Shown here in pieces: positions 11,615-22,755 of a stretch of DNA of 64,000 nucleotides (its first letter is position 1; every line of letters starts with the position of its first letter). The notes beneath the pieces were generated by a model, which was not told where the DNA came from, made no database searches, and saw nothing but the letters and a program-made list of their open reading frames with translations. Location: NCBI GenBank assembly GCA_947095585.1, contig OX352762.1, forward strand, positions 119,876,930 to 119,940,929, in the 5' to 3' direction. The DNA comes from Nephrocerus scutellatus. Lineage: Eukaryota; Arthropoda; Insecta; Diptera; Pipunculidae. A program made the translations under genes and the position numbers.

Positions 11615-13020
11615 TTCTATACAAATAAAAATGAAATGCTGTTCGTTGGTAACCGCATTACTTGAGAATGGCTGGACTGATTTGGCTTATTTTTATTTTA
11701 AAATGTTCGTGATAGTCTGAGTTAAGGTTTCATCGGAAAGAAAAATTGGAAAAGTTGCCTGAACATTTTAAAAATTCGGAAAAACTGAAAGTATTCTTTT
11801 AGATGGGATTTTTGTATCAACTCGCGACCATAACTAATGATTCGAAAGATGGATTTGCGTGATTCATTTTTCGTTTTGTTCGACCTAAAAAATAAAACCG
11901 TCAAAATATTTCCGAAAAACTACCCAAAGACCTCCAAAGACCTCCAAAAGACCCTCAAAAGACACACAAAGACACTCAAGAGGTCCACAAAAGACCCCTA
12001 ATAGACACCCCAAAACCCTCAAACGATTACCGAAAGAACCTCAAAGGACCCCCAACAGACCTACGAAAGACCCTCAAAATACCCCTTAGAGACACTTAAA
12101 AACCGTCAAAAACAATCAAATAAACCACAACAGACCCCTAACAGACCTCCTAAAGTGCCTCAAAATACCACAAAAGAACCCCCAAAGACCCCAAGAGGAT
12201 CCTCAAAAGAAAAATACCGAATTTCATACAAAACGGTTGAGAAATGCCTTAGTTCCCAAAATTTAAAAATGTAACACAATAATGTGACTCAAAATCGCAA
12301 CACAAAATTATTTTTGATACCGTACTGAATTTTCACCTCACCACGCCTTTTACTTACAAATATGTCGTGTATCAGAAAGCATTGCAATGAAATAGTGATG
12401 TTCAAGCAATTTCAATGTCGGAAAACCATTAGCTTTGCTTGTTTACGCGCCAGACAACAAAAAAAAATAAAAAACAGTGCGTGTTGTTGGCAAAAAGACC
12501 TCCAAAAGTCTATCAAAAGACCCCCAAAATCCCCAAAACAATCATAAAAGAACTCCGAAAGATTCCCGAAAGACCACCAAGAAGACCCTGAAAAGAATCA
12601 TTAAGGACCCCCAAACAAGTCATTTTAGACTCCCCAAAAGATCCTTAAAAGACCCCTAAACGACCTTCCATAGATACTCAAATTACTTCTCAAAACACCG
12701 CCACCACCAAAAGACCCTCAAAAGACCATCAAAAGACCCCAAAAGGCCTCCCAATGGACTCTCCAAAGGCTCCCAAAAGACCTCCAAAAGACGCTTAAAA
12801 ACTGTCAAAACACCCTCAGATGACAGATGACAAAAAACCCTCAAAAGACCTTCAAAAATCCTCCCAAAAAAATCCAGAAAGAACCCTAAAAGATCCGCAA
12901 AAGATCCACAAAATACCACCAGAAGACCCTCAAAAGACCCCCAGAGGTTATCAGGGTCCTATGGGGGTCTTTTCGGGTCCTACCATACCGAATTTCATAC
13001 AAATCGGTTAAGAAATGATT
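11615..13020. repeat. Dispersed element with CAAAAGACC-type minisatellite core
   Basis: The left part has the phrase CCGCATTACTTGAGAATGG and ACTGATTTGGCTT, common in dispersed insect repeats. Two long arrays of a degenerate 10-12 bp unit (CTCAAAAGACCCC, CCAAAAGACCTC) fill 11920-12210 and 12490-12960. Each array ends in almost the same phrase: CCGAATTTCATACAAA followed by a CGGTT(A/G)AGAAATG-type end at about 12218 and 12988. So there seem to be two units in tandem. A mariner starts right after the second. The repeat gives long Lys/Pro/Asp open frames on both strands that are not genes. A related array lies at 37998-38110. Confidence 0.7.
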
Positions 13021-13435
13021 TACGAGGGTAGTCCCAGAAGTACCCGACCTTACATATAGATAGCAGTTGTTGTTTAAAAAGAATAACTGTGGTAGAAACT
13101 ACCACTGATAATATAGACAAGAGAAGGCTGTGCGCAAGATGGGTGGCGCTATTACTCACAATGGGATTTAAAACAGCTATGTGAGGATATTTCAATCGAG
13201 TGTTTGGCAAAGTTTCACAGCAATAAAGAAAGATTTTTACGTCGATTCGTAACCGTGGATGAAACATTGGCTCATCACTTCACACCCGAGACAAAGATAC
13301 AGTCAAAACAATGGACTGAATGTGGAGAATCGGCTCCAAAGAAGGCGAAAACATTTCAATCTGCACAGCAAGTTCATGTCGTATGTTTTTTGATGCGCGT
13401 GGGATAATTTTCATCTTCAGATTTTTGCAGATTTA
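13021..13435 (+). mobile_element. Mariner (DD34D-type) 5' fragment
   Basis: It starts with TACGAGGGTAGTCCCAGAAG, consistent with a TA target followed by a mariner-like inverted-repeat end. Downstream the plus strand reads a decayed LCARWV..LLTM stretch, then FLRRFVTVDETLAHHFTPET, where VTVDET holds the first catalytic D of mariner transposases, then QSKQWTECGESAPKKAKT and finally DARGIIF around 13395-13415. These blocks match mariners of the mellifera-like group. The 3' catalytic half and right end are missing. Frameshifts interrupt the 5' part. Confidence 0.75.
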
Positions 13436-13444
13436 CCCATTACC

Positions 13445-14402
13445 GTATCTCCTGAGACAGAAAAAGCGAAAATAAAAAAATCTCTGTCTGTATGTCTGTA
13501 TATGTCGACTCTACAGCCCAGACGGCTAAACTTATCGGGATTAAAAATTCATATTTAAGCTTTTTACATAAATTGTGAGCGGCCAGATAATTTTGACGGA
13601 AATCTGACAGCCGGAAGTGACAGTTTACATAGTCAGTTTCTCGAGTTTTTTGTTTTTTGATGAATTTTATGGAATCAGAGTAAAAAAGGTCACAAATATT
13701 AAAATTTTTGAACTGCATTAGCAGTTTTCGATTTGACCACCCTTAGCCGCGATTATGGCCTTCAAACGGCCGACAAAGCTATTGCATGCAGCACGAAAGT
13801 GGCTCTGCGGTATTTTGTCCCATTCCCGGCAAAGCGCTTGCTTGAGATGATCGACACTTTGGTATATTTTTGTCCCAACCTTGCTCTTCAAAATACCCCA
13901 AACCGAGAAATCTAGCGGATTTGCATCCGGTGAATTTGATGGCCATTGGGCAGTGGAAATGAACCGCGGAACGTTGTTTCTCAGCCAATCTTGATTGGCA
14001 CGCGCTTTATGACTCGGCGCCGAGTCCTGTTGAAATGTCCAGGCTCTTCGGCCGAAATGTTTTTGTGCCTAAGGCTTCAACGCTCCCTCCAACACATGAT
14101 CCCGATAAACTTGAGCATTTATCTTGATGCCACGGTATCCAAAGAAAACGAGCGGTGAACGGTTTTCGGCCGTTACGGCGGCCCAAACCATCACCATCGG
14201 CGGCGCTTGGTTTCGAATGGCAATCCGTTGGTACAAATTTTCAGTAGAACGGCCGGGCAAGTAAATCCGGTCGTTTTGCTTGTTCACATATTGCTCAATA
14301 ACGAACGGTCACTCATCGGAAAAAACCAAATTCATCAAATCGCCACTTTCGTGCAAGCTTAACAACTCCTTTGCTCTTTCCACTCTAACTTTTATTTTCT
14401 AC
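13445..14402 (-). mobile_element. maT-like (DD37D) mariner, C-terminal two thirds
   Basis: The minus strand from about 14402 reads KVRVERAKELLSLHESGD, then FSDE (first catalytic D) with a TGG-to-TGA stop right after it. It continues with QAPPMVMVWAAVTAENRSP, then FQQDSAPSHKARANQDWL, then NSPDANPLDFSVWGILKS, and ends AACNSFVGRLKAIIAAKGG near 13735. Between the FQQD aspartate and the PLD aspartate I count 37 residues, the maT signature. The 3' UTR runs to about 13445. The N-terminal DNA-binding part is absent, and at least one frameshift lies near 14070. Confidence 0.8.
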
Positions 14403-15924
14403 TTGGTTTTTAAACGTAAGACATATTTTTAATGTTCTATAAAACATATTTTAAGGATGCCATCAAACTAAAAACTTAAGAAAACAATTAAACTGCTGAC
14501 CTGGTTGACCGTTGAAACATTTTGTTCATAAAAGCTGATATTCAGAAAAGAATAATCCAAAATTAAAAGTGAATTTTTTTAATGGAAACATTTTTTTGTT
14601 CCTCGGAAATAATTCGGCACTTAAAGGGTTAAACCAAAGTTGCACAAGGTCAATGTTATTTTCAGAATATACATAAACCAAATCAATCGAATTTGCATTA
14701 ATATAAACAAATATGAATTATTGGGCAATCGATGAATACGGGTTACAACAATAATAACATTGGTGTCGCATTTCACATAATATGCAACTCAAAAATGCGA
14801 AATGTGCACACACTAAAGCCGTCTGAACCTTTATTTTAAAAAGAATATAAATTAACGTTAATGAACGCAAATATGCAAGACATCAGTTTTAGCCCTGCTG
14901 GACTCAATTATATTTTTGTTAAGTTGGAGAACAAAGACCGATGGGCCATTAACATTTCTTATAACTTATACTTATAATCATTTTGGATGAGTGTTCCAAC
15001 AGTTCAACGAACCTCGAAACAAAAACCAGTCCATTTTGGATGATAACAAAAGTTTTAAATATCGGCTCTTTGTATGGCTATATACATACCTATATGTATT
15101 ACTTCGAATCGAGATTATAATCCTGTCATTAGTTAATTTACGAGGATTTTTAATTAAGAAGCAGGTGTCTTGTTTTTTAAAAAAAGGAAACATTTTTATG
15201 ATAAATAATAAAAACCTGGTGATTTACTCTCATTTCATAATTCTTTTTCAAAGCTTAACTTTTACTTTCGGCCTAAGCGTGCTGCGGAGCTTTCTTGTAC
15301 CAACATAATATAAAACCAAAACTATTACTTTGTTTTTTTCTTAATGTCATTTAGTAGTTCCTTGTTAGTTGAAAAAAAAAAACAAAGTCTTTTTAGTGTT
15401 TTTTCAATAACAATATAATAACATTATAAGCTGGGTCTGAATATAAGTAAACTTTTCATTGCATTATTGCATATAAGTGCAAAATAGCAAATGTAGCGAA
15501 ATAGTTCACCTTTTCAAAGAATTCCATTTGTAGCTATGATGTTAGTCTGTAACATCACAGTACGAGTTCATTCAAAGTATACATAATACTGCCCTTAAAT
15601 ATGTCTCAATTGTATTCGAGTTTTTTTGGATAAGAGCCATAAGTTCCTTGTTTTTGTACGACTTGAAGGGCTTGAGTTCGAAATCGACAAAAAGTAGAAA
15701 GAGCGGAGACTTTTAGCAAAGAAAAACCTTGACCGCTATACTCAGATTTCCTACATATTCTAGTTTCTAAACTTGCAAGTCCACCTCCTCACAATACCTT
15801 CTTTTCTTCTTCTATGCCAATATTCCTAAGCATTATGAGAGTGCACGTTCTTTGAACCATGTGCTAATTAAAAAAAAAATCCACACAGAAATCTATTTAC
15901 TTGTACCGAAATATAACGTTCTTT
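14403..15924. other. AT-rich interval, no gene seen
   Basis: Open frames at 14978-15308 on both strands lack motifs and overlap each other. Nothing was recognised. Confidence 0.45.
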
Positions 15925-16290
15925 TTAAGGTCATGAGGAAACGCTGAGTAATAGTAATCTTTAGCTTATACAATGCCTTGAATCATGGTAAATGCTTTGT
16001 GAGACTAGTAGTGCCAATTTCGAAGGCAACTTGATCGAATAACTCACTGAAAATTTTAATTCTCTTTAATTCAGAAATTAAATAAAAGAAAAGTTGTTGA
16101 AGTTGATGTTTCCAAGAGATTTGACAGATCGTGCACTATTGTCTAAACCTAGTTACATATAGGTACTCAGTCGATAAAATGCCTCATTCTTTCGCTTACG
16201 ACAGCACTCTTAACTTTTCATATAGGTAAGCAACATTTTTATATTACCTAAGACGGCAAAAGAAGTACGTCAGTCCCTCCAAAGAGCTGG
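15925..16290 (+). mobile_element. Family-J LINE fragment, strongly decayed
   Basis: KVM..RV at 15930 and HSFAYDSTLNFSY at about 16190-16225 are readable. The latter is the HSFADDSTL..SY catalytic motif C of family J, with the second aspartate changed to Tyr. The rest is eroded. Confidence 0.55.
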
Positions 16291-16327
16291 TAACTATTTA
16301 CAATGCATATGTGATAAAGGACAATTT

Positions 16328-16385
16328 CGAAGACTCAAACCTCTATAATGATGAGATCTACAAGCAATACCGCGATGAATATGAT
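16328..16385 (+). mobile_element. Short RTE LINE piece
   Basis: The stretch CTCTATAATGATGAGATCTA followed by a CAAGCAATACCGCGATG-type sequence matches the ORF end of the RTE copy at about 27750-27785. It lies between two other LINE fragments. Confidence 0.55.
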
Positions 16386-16429
16386 ATATTGTAACTCACA
16401 TTCCTTCGATTTTAATTTTATATTTAGTT

Positions 16430-17560
16430 TTAATAAAGGGCTTAGCCCAACTTATTGCCGTGACGCAAGTCATTTAGGGAGTCCTTCCTTGGAAATAAGT
16501 CCCTTTATAAAAAAAAGCGCGGCAGATTCCGGTGAATTCTCGACCACCACTAGACATTTTCAGCAGGCAAGTAGCTGCTAGCTCGTCTATTCGCCTTAAT
16601 GCTATCTCCCAGTGGATTAGAAAGGAAATCGGTCACTCCTCTATCCTGAATTTAGTTAGGATCCCAGATAACAAAGACTGCACCACTCCGCAACTCAATT
16701 TCAACAAAAACTTTCAGGTTTATTCTGAGAAGAAGACGCTTACCTGGAAGATGAACACATTCATTTTTAAAAGGACGGATCAAAAACTGATGAAGGAGGC
16801 GACGTAGGTGTTTTCTTAAAAAAGCTAAATCTTAGCTTCTCTTCCCGTCTTCCAACTCACACTAATGTTTTCCTAGTTAAAATTATGGCGTTCAGTGAAG
16901 CATTGGCTGAAGAGAAACGTCATATCCGCTAAGGATATCCGTATATTCTCGGGTAGCCAAGCTGCACTGAAATCCCTGGAAATTCAATTCTAGCCCTTAA
17001 GTGCCGATCATCTCTTAAGGAGATGGCGGAGCAGTTCAATATCTCTGTTGGGTGCCGAGGAACAGAGACACTCCGGCTGGCGAGCTCGCCAAACAAGGAA
17101 CTACACTAGCCATTTTCCCTGAATATGATTCTATAGGCATACCAATCGATACTTGCAAACTCATGTTAAAGAGGGATGCTAATGAAAAAACTAATCGTAG
17201 GTGGTGAAACGGTACAACTTGCATAGCGACAAAACAGATCTGGCTCAAGCTGGATCCAAAACGTACCAAGTGTTTAATCCCTCAAAAAAGATCGCACATC
17301 GCTGGGCATCACTGGGCACTGTCTCAAGCATGCAGCAAGACTTGGAGTCTTCTCGAATGACTTCTGCAGAAGCTGCATGGATGATAAGGAGGAGAAGGAG
17401 AGCATTATCCATCTTATCTATACTTGTCCAGCCCTTTCCAAGAAACGTAAGCTACATATGGGCGTTTTCTTCTATAACGACGCTTCATACGAAGCTCTAA
17501 TTGGTTCAACGGATAATAATATTCAGCGTGACAGACCATTGCGTTCCAAGGCCTAGCTTC
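16430..17560 (+). mobile_element. LINE ORF2 3' half: RT end, RNase H, zinc knuckle
   Basis: Across three frames the plus strand reads RPPLDIFSRQVAASSSIRLNA, then a TWKMNTFIF segment (RNase H start, the ..FTDGSK region), VFLVKIMAFSEALAEE, and SLKEMAEQFNISV. After a decayed GITGHC region, CRSCMDDKEEKESIIHLIYT then CPALSKKR appears near 17365-17450. The order (RT thumb, RNase H, C-x2-C...H...C knuckle) is that of RNase H-bearing non-LTR elements of the I/LOA/R1 groups. Stops and frameshifts are frequent. Confidence 0.7.
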
Positions 17561-17599
17561 ACGCAACATCACGTGTTGAGCATCTATATTTGTGCACAC

Positions 17600-17802
17600 A
17601 AATGGAGGGGACCTACAATTTAATGCCGGATATGAACGGCGAATTGAGAAGCTTTCCGTGACAAGTTATTACTCTCGGACGTTTGTCAGACTTTCGCGAG
17701 AAGTTGGACACCGTTAAAAATACTTTTGGTGTTACTCAGAATCAAACCACGAACCTCCTGCTCAGAAGGCATGCTCTTATCCACTGAGCCACGGCGCCCA
17801 CC
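17600..17802 (-). mobile_element. tRNA-derived SINE, 3'-truncated copy
   Basis: The complement begins GGGCGCCGTGGCTCAGTGG, with a pol III A box (TGGCTCAGTGG), then a TTCTGAGCAGGAGGTTC stretch and a B-box-like GGTTTGATTC. It continues through the family-specific body (ACGGTGTCC, TCTCGCGAA, ATAACTTG, TTCGCCGTTC). The AT-rich 3' tail is missing. The same family lies at 28122, 32797, 55770 and 59216. Confidence 0.8.
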
Positions 17803-18108
17803 ATTTATACCTAATCATTCTATTCTATTTTTGAAAAACAAACTACCAACACTTATACCATATACCATATAAACTATTATTTACATTTTATACACAATTT
17901 CCTATATGTAGGGAACATATATCTTTTATACACAATATTACTGAGGCTAACTTTTATATACATTATTCAGTACTACTGAGCCTAAATACATACCATGATT
18001 TTTGGTCATTTCTTAATCTAATACTAGTCAATACTATGCTTATTCTTATACAAGTACGTACAATGCAATAAATTATTTCTATTAGATTTTCGTAACAATA
18101 TTGTCTGA
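17803..18108. other. Short interval without recognised feature
   Basis: AT-rich; nothing recognised. Confidence 0.4.
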
Positions 18109-18245
18109 TCAGCTGCTCCCAAGACAAAATTGCACCTACTAGACAGAATATGTAACCGCGCGATCGAACTTATTGATGACGAAAATATCACCAAGACAAT
18201 CGAGTCGCTTGAACATCGTAGCAATGTATCCCTCATTTGTCACTG
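18109..18245 (+). mobile_element. Family-J LINE, ORF2 C-terminal piece
   Basis: It reads KLHLLDRICNRAIELIDDEN, then a TIESLEHRSNVSLICHCF segment. This is the LLDR.Q.RA..LI.D......L.HRR.V module that lies at the ORF2 end of CR1/Jockey-group elements. The copy at 29590-30449 stops exactly at the start of this module (LHQLDRIQN), so both can be placed on one family. Confidence 0.65.
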
Positions 18246-18979
18246 TTTTAGTGCTTTTTCGCAAATTAAATTGTCAGGTGCATCCCGTCCATTCTCCAAT
18301 CTATCCAGCTGTAAAAAAAATGCCATGTAATTGAATACATTTCCCCAAACTGGCAGAAGAGTAGGTTGCTCTAGGCAAACGTGGCAAAGAAGGCGCTTAT
18401 TTAGAGCGGTAGGATTGAGTTGGAGGGAGTTACAGCATGAAACATATCCGAACACAATGGCACAGACACATTCTCGACATCCTATCCCACAATAACATCA
18501 CAGGACAGGCACAGGATTAAGTACACTGTAAATTTTCATCTACTATGCTGTGATTAATATATAATCATTCGTATGAATACTTTGATATATCTATTTACTA
18601 ATTACAGTTACAATACTGTGATAAAAATTAAAATCGTTTACATAAAAACTACGTATTGCCATTGGGAACTCAAATTTAATGAACACAGAGATTAATGGAA
18701 ATTAAAATTATGAATTTTCCCAAATAAATTGCCCTCATTAATACCAAATATGTTTCGTTAAAAAATTGTATTATTAATATGATAATATAGGTAATACCTA
18801 TATTATATTTGTATGAAAGACCAACCCATTTTTCATGTAAATTCCCTAATGAACAAATGACAGAATTTTGTGAAAACTTGTTGTTCACAATGCGTAGGTT
18901 GCCGTTGTCATTAAACGATATTTCCACTGTAAACGCAGAAAAAAAAACAATAAAATCTCCAATCGGAAATACACATTGT
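18246..18979. other. AT-rich interval, no gene seen
   Basis: Short open frames without motifs. Nothing recognised. Confidence 0.4.
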
Positions 18980-19215
18980 TTGCAACGTTTGAATAAAATC
19001 GGGCTTCATTTTGTAAAAATTTATATGGCCCTTGGCACCGATCACAGAAGTGTTGTCATCGGAGAAACACATCTGCGCAAGTTTTAAATAATATCGGGTT
19101 TTAGGAAGTTGTTTAAAGATATATCACAAGATTTGGCCAGCCAGCCAGCCACAAACAAACACATCCGGATCTAGACGAGAATTTGATACAGAGAATTTAA
19201 AGAGTATATATAAAT
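18980..19215 (+). repeat. Single-unit copy of the 120-bp-repeat element family
   Basis: One unit (AAATCGGGCTTCATTTT, AAGTGTTGTCATCGGAGA, AAACACATCTG) is followed by a terminal segment with the GCCAGCCAGCCAGCCAC motif and AGAGAATTTAAA. The same unit and terminal segment occur at 23875-24440 and 41640-42870 with more units. Confidence 0.65.
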
Positions 19216-19654
19216 GAATGCAATATAAGTGCGCAAGCTAAAAAGAAAATTAAACGAAAAAAAAAACCGAAAAAAATACACAAAAAAAACTGCTATTCAT
19301 ATATGAATATTTTATTTATATACATGTACATACATACATACATACATGTACATACGAGTTAATATGACTTTGTATGTTCTGGTACTGTTCGCATCACAAT
19401 TGCAATTTGTTTCGTTGGCGAATTCTTCTCTGGGGAGTAATAAATAATTAATTGTTATTGTGATTTGTGAGTCGGATGGTGCAAATATATTGTTACGAAA
19501 TTTAGGTCTCTAGAGTGTACGTAATAAATAAAAACACAACACAAGTTCGTTTGTTTACAGTTTATAACTTTAATTGACAAATAGCAAGAGTTCAAGTGGT
19601 GATTACCTATTATTCACTTTTAAAAGTTGTATTAAAATATAACATAAATGGTCA
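19216..19654. other. AT-rich interval with CATA microsatellite
   Basis: Contains a short ACATACATACATACATAC tract at about 19325-19355 and A-rich stretches around 19255-19290. No gene was recognised. Confidence 0.5.
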
Positions 19655-21020
19655 AGCGATACGACTCGCAGGGAGAGTAAATCCTGGGCGTAGAAGAGAA
19701 ATGGACACACCTTAAGAATACTGTCTTTAGTACTGCTGACTCCTTCTTAGGCAGTAGTCGTACAGATCGGGACGACTGGTTTGATGACGAATGTAAGCGA
19801 GCGACTGAACGTAAGAATGTTGCGTACCAAGCAATGCAACAATATCATAGAACGCGGGCACGCGAAGACGCTCGCGAATATAAAGAGCTCAGAAGATATG
19901 AAAAAACAGTTCACTGGCGAAAGAAAGCAGCCTATGAGAAGAATCTCGTCTGTGTACTAAAACAGTACAGAGCGCAAGGATCGCACCAGTCACGGAAGTT
20001 CTACAAAAGAGTCCGCGGTATGAACAAAGATAAAGTGGATAATCTGATCGCCGATCCAGCTAACTAAGGAATTGGAGGCTCCATAGTAAAAATATCCAGA
20101 TCACTGTCAAGCCCATTCAACATCTATAATGGGCTCCGGCAAGGCGATGGACTGGCATGCGCTCTCTTCAACTTGGCGTTGGAGAAAGTGATCCGAGAAT
20201 CTGACGTAACGGCGAGAGGAACAATCCTCTATAAGTTCATTCAGATATAGGCTTACGCAGACGATATTGACATCGTTTGGTAGAAACCCAAGAGCTGTAC
20301 CATTCAGACCAAGCAGGCGGCACGAAATCTGGGGCTGCACATAAATGAGAGCAAAACAAAGTACATGGTGGACACGTCTGCGACTAGAAGATCCAACATT
20401 GGTGCCGCAATTAAAATAGTGGAGCGCGAATTTGAAGTAGTGCAATCCTTTAACTGCCTTTAACTGTCTTAGGTGAACTGTATGAGCCGGTAACAGCATG
20501 GCACCGGTTGCTTGACGACAACAAACGATACTTTAGTCTGTAGAGAATCTATAAATCCAGAAATTTAACCATGCTGAGTTGTATAAGACAACAGCCAAGC
20601 ATATACTTACATATATGATTCTGATACTTGGGTGCGTAACAAAAAGTATTCTAACCTCTTAGCCAGGTTCGAGATAAAAGTCTTACGGATGCTTGTTGGC
20701 CCCGTATGTGATGAAGGACGAATACGGAGACTATCCGGAGGACATCTACGATCGTTACAATGACATAAACATCGTGACGAGAGCTCCGGTGGGCAAGTCA
20801 CCAAGCTCGCATTAGCGAAGAGTATACTGCTCGGAAAGTCGTTTGCGGTAGGACAATACCCAGCAAACATACGCTGGAAAGATCGCCTTGACCAGGACGT
20901 CCAGAAATGCCAAAATGAATGATACCGGCTCGAAATCGAAAACGGTGGAGAGAATTTTTGTGTAAGGATAGGACCGGAGCCCGGTTGTAGAGCCAAATAT
21001 GATGTTAAGTGTCTTCGGAT
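19655..21020 (+). mobile_element. RTE LINE copy with internal deletion
   Basis: The first part (19655-20065) reads WFDDECKRATERKNVAYQAM, then an REYKELRRYEK and KKAAYEKN segment, the linker between RTE endonuclease and RT. At about 20070-20085 it jumps to the RT palm, losing roughly 700 bp compared with the copy at 25360. The palm shows a GLRQGDGLACALFNLALEK stretch (motif B) and YADD at 20254-20265 (motif C, catalytic residues intact). An upstream TAG and later frameshifts kill the frame. It ends GGTTGTAGAGCCAAATATGA near 21005. Confidence 0.8.
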
Positions 21021-21119
21021 GGTCTGCCAAATGAATAAAATAAAAATAAAGATGTACATGTACATGTATATAAACACATACATAAATACAAACATTCATA
21101 TGTACATATACACATATCT

Positions 21120-21692
21120 ATGTATTTATATACACTAGCGGAAATACCCGGTGTTTCCCGGCTGCCCCATCCCACTGACCTCCCCCCAAGTTATCACCCG
21201 CCCACTGATGCCACACCCACTGACCCCCGCCCACTGACCTCTTGCCCTATAACCTCCTGCCATTTGACCACCGCCCCACAGACCACCCCTACCCACTGAC
21301 CTCCAGCTCTATGACCTATTGTCAACTGACTCAACTCGCCAACTGACCACCTCATCAACCCAAAAATCTTTAGAATCGACACTTACATCGGCAAAAAATT
21401 GTATACGAGTACGTGTTAGAATATTCTTTATTTGAAAATCATATACAGGGATAACTACATTTTCCAACCCAGCGACACCTATCAGGTCCATTTTTGCCAA
21501 AGACTTTCATTTTATTTAAATATTATATGTTGTGAATTTGAGCCAAATCGGTCCATCGGTAGTGGGGTCCAACTCAAACAAAAACAATCCGGAGTACAAA
21601 ACGAACATATGGTGTGAGTTTGGAAAGCTTCAGTGGTTCACCCGTGATAGTCAGACATACATACCCACCAACGTTTTTATACAGGGTGTATC
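21120..21692 (+). repeat. Dispersed repeat with C-rich minisatellite
   Basis: Starts ACTAGCGGAAATACCCGGTG and ends with a GTGATAGTCAGACATACATA phrase, both typical of dispersed insect repeats. Inside, 21170-21350 is a degenerate array built on CCCACTGACCTCC, strikingly C-rich in an AT-rich region. No coding capacity was recognised, and the family is not identified. Confidence 0.55.
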
Positions 21693-22448
21693 CGTTAAGG
21701 TGGCAAATACTTAAAGGAATGATCCCTTGGTTAGTTTCGTTTAAAAATCGTAAGGGAGGGGGGATCTACGCTACGGTGTACGTAGCGTTTTAATGCGAAG
21801 AGACGTACTTTTGACCTTACATCACTTCACACCCTGTTACTCTTGAACGCTTCTAGCTATAAGGTCGTTGTTGGTCATTTTTGAAAGAAAATTAAATTTT
21901 TAAGATTTACATTTTTTTAAATTCTTGAAACCATTACCGATATATACAAAATCTTGTTTAAAAAAAAACTTAATGGAAAACTTTTATTTGATATGCTTTG
22001 TAAGCTCTTATTGAATATGCTTTGTATTTAGAAAGCTTCAATGAATAACCCTTGTATTGAATTGCATATTTTTGGGCTCAGAAGTAACATTGGGAGCATG
22101 TATTTGAGATCATGAGGCGAGTTTTATATAAAATTATAGCATTATATACTGAACATACTGGTGAAATTCCTATATAAAACTCACCATATACAAGTACAAA
22201 TAAATTCAACTACATATATGATACTATTGTGTAACAGATGTGTGTTACCATGAGATTTCAAGGATTATAACTTGTTTATTTTTGTTGTTCTTCTGTTCAT
22301 CCGTTTGTCCATTTGTAATCAAGTTTGATATTCTGTTTAATGCATTCCATTTATTTGTCGAATTATATGACTGTGCCTTACTGCTTTTATACTACAAATA
22401 ACTCAGTACTCACAGAGGCAAACTGATTAAAATCAGTTGATTAGCAAA
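21693..22448. other. AT-rich interval, no gene seen
   Basis: An ACAGGGTGTATCCGTTAAGG phrase at about 21682 could be a decayed transposon end. Otherwise nothing was recognised. Confidence 0.4.
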
Positions 22449-22755
22449 TAGAAAGAACTTTTAAAGTTAAAGCTTTTATGCAATATACAAAATGAGTTCG
22501 AGTATTTTAAATACTTCCTAATAATATGCTGAATAAGTTAAAACTGTTATACAAGTTATATTCATACTTTCTGTGTTAGCATCAAACCAAAACCAAGTAG
22601 AAAGAAATTTTAAAGTTAAAACTTTTATGCAATATACAAAATGAGTTCGAGTATTTTAAATAGTTACTAATAATATGCAAGATAAGTTAAAACTATTCTA
22701 CATATATACAAGTTATATTCATACTTTCTGTGCTAGCACTAAACCACAACCAACT
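22449..22755. repeat. Tandem duplication, period 149 bp
   Basis: Copy 1 is 22449-22597 and copy 2 is 22598-22755. Both begin TAGAAAGAA, share TTTTATGCAATATACAAAAT and GAGTTCGAGTATTTTAAATA, and end with a TTCATACTTTCTGTG phrase followed by AGCA and AAACCA. Copy 2 has small insertions. No coding frame. Confidence 0.8.

Noticed and set aside
12362..13011. Lys/Pro/Asp-rich open frames on both strands as small proteins
   Set aside because: They are the translation of a degenerate CAAAAGACC minisatellite; frames are open on both strands because the unit lacks stop codons.
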